A stretch of DNA of 17,096 nucleotides from DASZQY01 sp036511595 (GTDB taxonomy: Bacteria; Pseudomonadota; Alphaproteobacteria; Rhizobiales; Kaistiaceae): the NCBI GenBank assembly GCA_036511595.1, contig DATCBY010000001.1, positions 1-17,096 of the forward strand, written 5' to 3'. The notes beneath the pieces are model-generated. The model saw only the letters and a list, made by a program, of their open reading frames with translations, did no database searches and was not told the origin of the DNA. The position numbers and the translations under genes are program-made. Positions 13,674 to 17,096 of this stretch are shown here, one piece after another (position 1 is the first letter of the stretch; each line of letters opens with the position of its first letter).

Positions 13674-15202
13674 GATGCTTTTCTCTCTCCCCGGACGATC
13701 GTGCGCATGATCTTTTCCTGGCTGGCCTCGCTTGCCGCCATTTCGCCGACGATGCGTCCCTCGTTCATCACGTAAATGCGGTCCGAAACGCCGAGCAGTT
13801 CCGGCATTTCGGAAGAGATGACGATGATTGCTTTTCCCTCGGCAGCGAGGCGGCCGATGATCGTGTAGATTTCATATTTGGCGCCGACGTCAATGCCGCG
13901 CGTCGGTTCGTCGAGGATCAGCACGTCCGGATTGGCGAAGAGCCACTTGCTCAGTACGACTTTCTGCTGATTGCCGCCGGAAAGGTTGCCGGTCTTCTGG
14001 TAAACGCCGGACGAGCGAATGTTGGTGCGGCCGCGATAGTCGTTGGCGACATCAAGCTCCCGCAGATCGTCGATGACACCGTTCCGGGACACGCCGCGCA
14101 GATTGGCGATCGTGATGTTGCCCATGATGTGATCGATCAGATTGAGACCGTAGGTCTTGCGGTCCTCGGTCACGTAGGCGATGCCGTGGCTGACGGTCTT
14201 GCTGATCGTCGAGGTATTGATCTTGCGGCCGTTCAGGAAGACCTCGCCGGTAATGTTGCGCCCGTAGGAGCGACCAAAAAGGCTCATCGCAAACTCGGTT
14301 CGACCGGCCCCCATCAGTCCCGCGATGCCGACGACCTCTCCCTTCCGGACATTCAGGTTGATGCCCTTGATGACCTGCCGGTCGGCGTGAAGCGGATGGT
14401 ACACGGACCAGTTCTTCACTTCCAGAACCACGTCGCCGATCTTGGGCTCGCGCGGCGGGAAGCGGTCTTCGAGCGGGCGGCCGACCATCGAGGTGATGAT
14501 CCGGTCTTCCGTGATCTCGTGTTTGTCGAGCGTCTCGATGGTCTGACCGTCGCGAAGGATGGTGATGCGATCGGCGACGCGGCTGACCTCGTTCAGCTTA
14601 TGCGAAATCAGGATCGACGTGATCCCCTGCTGCTTGAATTCAAGCAGCAGGTCGAGCAGCGCCTGACTGTCCCTTTCGGAAAGGCTGGCGGTGGGCTCAT
14701 CGAGAATGAGCAGCTGCACTTGCTTGCTGAGTGCCTTTGCGATCTCGACCAACTGCTGCTTGCCGACGCCGATGTCGGTGATGAGCGTCTTGGGGTCTTC
14801 GTTGAGGCCGACCTTCTTGAGCAGGGCGCGCGTGCGCGTCTCGTTGGCGTTCCAGTCGATGATGCCGAACTTCGCTTGTTCGTTGCCGAGAAAGATGTTC
14901 TCGGCGATCGAGAGCATCGGCACCAGCGCCAGTTCCTGGTGAATGATGACGATGCCGAGCCGCTCGCTGTCGTGGATGCCTTTGAAGTGACATTCGTGAC
15001 CGCGGTAAATAATCTCGCCGTCGTAGGTGCCGGACGGATAGACGCCCGACAGAACCTTCATCAGCGTCGATTTGCCGGCACCGTTTTCGCCGACCACGGC
15101 GTGGATCTCACCTTCCTCGATTATGAGGTTGACGTTCGCCAGCGCTTTGACGCCCGGGAACGTCTTGGTGATGTCGCGCATCTCGAGAATGTTCGAGGCC
15201 AC
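13670..15202 (-). CDS. gguA: Multiple-sugar ABC transporter ATP-binding protein GguA
   Basis: Double-domain ATPase that powers the ChvE-dependent sugar importer. The 510-residue protein has two nucleotide-binding domains. The first has Walker A GENGAGKST (38-46), Q-loop Gln89, a degenerate signature VGKQQLVEIA and Walker B LLILDEP. The second has a degenerate Walker A (GLMGAGRTE, 295-303), a full LSGGNQQ (407-413) and Walker B LILDEP. This asymmetry is normal for CUT2 ATPases. Initiation is at GTG 15202, with AGGAG ten bases upstream (15213-15217 on this strand). It overlaps gguB by four bases and follows chvE after a 99-base gap that holds a hairpin. A perfect 26-bp palindrome lies within domain 1. 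Confidence 0.93.
   Translation of the reverse strand: MASNILEMRDITKTFPGVKALANVNLIIEEGEIHAVVGENGAGKSTLMKVLSGVYPSGTYDGEIIYRGHECHFKGIHDSERLGIVIIHQELALVPMLSIAENIFLGNEQAKFGIIDWNANETRTRALLKKVGLNEDPKTLITDIGVGKQQLVEIAKALSKQVQLLILDEPTASLSERDSQALLDLLLEFKQQGITSILISHKLNEVSRVADRITILRDGQTIETLDKHEITEDRIITSMVGRPLEDRFPPREPKIGDVVLEVKNWSVYHPLHADRQVIKGINLNVRKGEVVGIAGLMGAGRTEFAMSLFGRSYGRNITGEVFLNGRKINTSTISKTVSHGIAYVTEDRKTYGLNLIDHIMGNITIANLRGVSRNGVIDDLRELDVANDYRGRTNIRSSGVYQKTGNLSGGNQQKVVLSKWLFANPDVLILDEPTRGIDVGAKYEIYTIIGRLAAEGKAIIVISSEMPELLGVSDRIYVMNEGRIVGEMAASEASQEKIMRTIVRGERKAS
14626..14651. repeat. Perfect 26-bp palindrome inside gguA
   Basis: The half CCTGCTGCTTGAA (14626-14638) is the exact reverse complement of TTCAAGCAGCAGG (14639-14651), with an EcoRI-type GAATTC at the centre. 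The symmetry ends sharply at 14625/14652. On the coding strand it covers residues 184-193 (LLLEFKQQ) between Walker B and the H-loop of the first ATPase domain. It could be a dimeric-protein binding site or an mRNA hairpin, or could follow from codon choice alone. The palindrome itself is certain; a function is not. Confidence 0.6.
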
Positions 15203-15254
15203 CCTGGATTCGCTCCTGCGAAGTCCGCCACAATATCGGTGTCGCCACGTAGCG

Positions 15255-15281
15255 AAAAGGGTCCCGCATGGCGCGGGACCC
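15255..15281 (-). terminator. Intercistronic attenuator/stabiliser between chvE and gguA
   Basis: On the transcript strand, GGGTCCCGC (15281-15273) pairs perfectly over nine bases with GCGGGACCC (15267-15259) around a five-base loop and is followed by four U (15258-15255). It sits 20 bases after the chvE stop. The short U-run suggests partial termination, or a 3'-end stability hairpin for the chvE message. Either would give more binding protein than permease, a pattern common in ABC importer operons. Confidence 0.8.
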
Positions 15282-15301
15282 CCAGTCTTGCGAAACTCGA
15301 T

Positions 15302-16375
15302 TTACTTCAGGTCGTCGGCTTTGATGTAGCCGGAGTCGACGACCAGCTTCTGATAGTTCGACTTGTCGACCTCATGCGGCGTCAGCAGGATCGAGGGAAC
15401 GACCTTGACGTCGTTGTTGTAGGTCTTGGTATCAAGGCCGTCCGGCTTGCCGCCTCCGAGCACCTTGTCGACCAGTTCGACGGTTGCCTTGGCGAGGTCG
15501 CGGGTGTCCTTGAACACGGTCGAGTACTGCTCGCCCGAGATGATCAGCTTCACCGAAGCGGTCTCGGCGTCCTGGCCGGTCACGATCGGCCACGGCTGCG
15601 CGTCCGTGCCATAACCAACGGCGCGGAGCGAGGCGGTGATGCCGCGGCTCAGGCCGTCATATGGCGAGAGAACGCCATCAACACGGCTGCCGTCCGCGTA
15701 GTTGGCGGAGAGCAGGTTGTCCATGCGCGCCTGGGCGGTTGCCGCCAGCCAGCGCAGGGTGCCGACCTTGTCCATGCCCATCTGGCCGGACTTGATCTTG
15801 ATCGAGCCGTCGTCGATGAGCGGCTGCAGGACCGACATGGCGCCGTTGTAGAAGAAGAAGGCGTTGTTGTCGTCCGGCGAGCCGCCGAAGAGCTCAACAT
15901 TCCACGGTTTGGTCTTCGGGAAGCGCTCCTTGAGACCGGCAACCAGCGAGTTTGCCTGGAGAACGCCGACGCCGAAGTTGTCGAACGTGGTGTAGTAGTC
16001 GACGTTGGGTGTCTTCTTGATCAGACGGTCGTAAGCGACAACGACGACACCTGCGTCATGTGCCTTCTGCAGGGCGTCGGCCATCGTCGTGCCGTCGATC
16101 GACGCGATGATCAGCGCCTTCGGGCCCTTGGTGATTTCGTTCTCGAGCTGCGAGAGCTGGTTCGGAATGTCGTCCTGCGCGTACTGCAGGTCGACGGTGT
16201 AGCCGAGCTTCTCAAGCTGCGACTTGACGGCATCGCCGTCGTTGATCCAGCGCTGCGAGGTCTTGGTCGGCATCAACACGCCAACCAGGCCCTTGTCAGC
16301 AGCGAACGCCTGACTGCCCAGCGCGACCGTGCTGAGCGTCAAAGCCGCCGCCACCATAAGCTTCATAAGTTTCAC
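15302..16375 (-). CDS. chvE: Periplasmic sugar-binding protein ChvE
   Basis: Substrate-binding component of the multiple-monosaccharide importer; in Agrobacterium ChvE binds several aldoses and also presents sugars to VirA. The 357-residue product (from GTG 16375) has a signal peptide (KLMKLMVAAALTLSTVALGSQAFA, cleavage near residue 25). Conserved segments follow: VGVLMPTKTSQRWINDGD, YAQDDIPNQLSQLENEI, IIASIDGTTMADAL, VELFGGSPDDNNAFFFYNGA, KSGQMGMDKVGTLRW and LSPYDGLSRGI. These match Agrobacterium ChvE closely as I recall it. GGAGG (16387-16383) is seven bases from GTG 16375 but only one from ATG 16381, so GTG is preferred. Only 31 bases separate it from the regulator upstream. Confidence 0.93.
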   Translation of the reverse strand: MKLMKLMVAAALTLSTVALGSQAFAADKGLVGVLMPTKTSQRWINDGDAVKSQLEKLGYTVDLQYAQDDIPNQLSQLENEITKGPKALIIASIDGTTMADALQKAHDAGVVVVAYDRLIKKTPNVDYYTTFDNFGVGVLQANSLVAGLKERFPKTKPWNVELFGGSPDDNNAFFFYNGAMSVLQPLIDDGSIKIKSGQMGMDKVGTLRWLAATAQARMDNLLSANYADGSRVDGVLSPYDGLSRGITASLRAVGYGTDAQPWPIVTGQDAETASVKLIISGEQYSTVFKDTRDLAKATVELVDKVLGGGKPDGLDTKTYNNDVKVVPSILLTPHEVDKSNYQKLVVDSGYIKADDLK

Positions 16376-16406
16376 TGGCATTCCTCCCTTAAACTCGGCC
16401 CGGCGC

Positions 16407-17096
16407 CTATCGCCTGCCGTCAACTACTTTCGACTTCGCGGTCGTCGCTTGTGCGCGCCCGCGTACCGGCGTCGATGCAGCGTTTTCGTGCACGCCCGGA
16501 TTCCCAAATTCAATGCTGTCCTTGCCCATAAGCCGGATCCCGTCGAGCGCATCGACTTCGGCGCGCACAAGCAGGGTGTTCACAGCCTTGCGCGCCGCCT
16601 CGACGTCGCCACGCTGAATCGCATCGAGAATGAGCCGGTGTGAAGGAACGAAATTCTCGACATCCGGCCACGCGTCCCGCTGGATGGTGATGGCCAGCAT
16701 CAACGCCTGGCCGATAGTTGGCGCCAGGGCGGCGATGAATTCATTGCCCGTTGCCTTCAGGATCGCCTTGTGAAAGTCCACATCCGCACTGATCGATTCC
16801 GGGGCCCGCGACTCCGCCGCTGCCATTGCCGCAAGTGCCCGTTCGATCGCGGCGATGTCCCGCGCGTTTGCCCGACTGGCGGCGAGCGCGGCGGCCTCTG
16901 GCTCGATCATCCGGCGGAGTTCGAACAGGTTGCGGATGAAGGCCGCATTGGGCATCGCGCCGATCTGCCAGCCGAGGACGTCGGCATCGAGCCTGGACCA
17001 GTCTTCAGGTGGCCTGACGACCGTTCCGCGGCGGGGCGCGGAGGACACAAGTCCCTTGCCGGCGAGCATCCGGATCGCCTCGCGCATTGTCAGGCG
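16407..17096 (-). CDS. GntR-family transcriptional regulator, FCD (FadR-type) subfamily, N-terminus outside window
   Basis: A ligand-responsive DNA-binding protein. The visible 229 codons begin inside the winged helix-turn-helix (RLTMREAIRMLAGKGLV, then a wing with PRRGTVV), so the true start lies beyond the window edge; the ATG at 17087 is internal. The all-helical FCD effector domain runs from about ELRRMIEPEAAALAA to HRLILDAIQRGDVEAARKAV. It includes DVDFHKAILKATGN and the second His in the HRLI motif, which usually help bind a metal and an organic acid or sugar acid. A disordered, basic tail of about 40 residues follows the domain. It lies directly upstream of chvE on the same strand, so it probably controls this operon, possibly together with itself. 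Confidence 0.88.
   Translation of the reverse strand, partial: RLTMREAIRMLAGKGLVSSAPRRGTVVRPPEDWSRLDADVLGWQIGAMPNAAFIRNLFELRRMIEPEAAALAASRANARDIAAIERALAAMAAAESRAPESISADVDFHKAILKATGNEFIAALAPTIGQALMLAITIQRDAWPDVENFVPSHRLILDAIQRGDVEAARKAVNTLLVRAEVDALDGIRLMGKDSIEFGNPGVHENAASTPVRGRAQATTAKSKVVDGRR

Noticed and set aside
14129..16531. An 800-codon open frame on the + strand opposite gguA and chvE
   Set aside because: It is a shadow of two well-supported genes: GC-rich codon bias leaves the antisense frame open. The translation is rich in Asp, Arg and Val with no recognisable domain.
1..17096. Search for defence islands, CRISPR arrays, transposons, prophage or a biosynthetic cluster
   Set aside because: All long conserved frames belong to known core or transport families. 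There are no direct-repeat arrays, transposase motifs or phage genes, so a new multi-gene system is not supported here.

Overview
The window is a GC-rich stretch of chromosomal core genome from an alphaproteobacterium, most likely of the order Hyphomicrobiales (Rhizobiales). The evidence is the order secY-adk-rpsM-rpsK-rpoA-rplQ, a short-form adenylate kinase without the zinc/LID insert, an ATP12-type F1-ATPase assembly chaperone (otherwise known from mitochondria), a TTGAC-N17-CTATCT promoter of alphaproteobacterial type, and a ChvE/GguA/GguB sugar transporter. I could not place it to genus.

Layout. 1-3774 (+): the end of secY, then adk, then a separately promoted rpsM-rpsK-rpoA-rplQ operon closed by a clear intrinsic terminator. 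3795-7039 (+): an HtrA/Do-type periplasmic serine protease with a possible heat-shock-like promoter, the AAA+ ATPase RarA, and a gamma-glutamylcyclotransferase (GGCT)-like protein. 7150-8183 (+): a second, equal-register GGCT-like paralogue, then a fluoride riboswitch with a legible terminator/antiterminator platform, and crcB (fluoride channel). 8249-11886 (+): a tightly coupled run (TGATG and ATGA junctions, plus one 94-nt gap) of an RluA-family pseudouridine synthase with a repeat-derived insert, an aldo/keto reductase, ATP12 and a DUF72 protein. 11883-17096 (-): facing the previous group and overlapping it by four bases, a sugar-uptake operon read right to left: GntR/FCD regulator (cut by the window edge), chvE, a hairpin attenuator, gguA, gguB and a DUF188 protein.

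How the parts work together. The left block is transcription/translation machinery and protein export. HtrA handles envelope protein damage and RarA handles stalled replication forks. CrcB exports fluoride under riboswitch control. The right block is a high-affinity monosaccharide importer whose binding protein is likely made in excess of the membrane components through a hairpin after chvE, with a GntR-family regulator next to it.

I found no CRISPR array, transposase, phage gene, tRNA or rRNA, and no gene cluster that looks like an undescribed multi-gene system. The observations most worth checking are sequence-level ones: the 26-bp perfect palindrome inside gguA, the repeat-derived insert in the pseudouridine synthase, the structured rpsM leader, the fluoride-switch platform with its duplicated GGUGGG arm, and the tandem GGCT pair between rarA and crcB.
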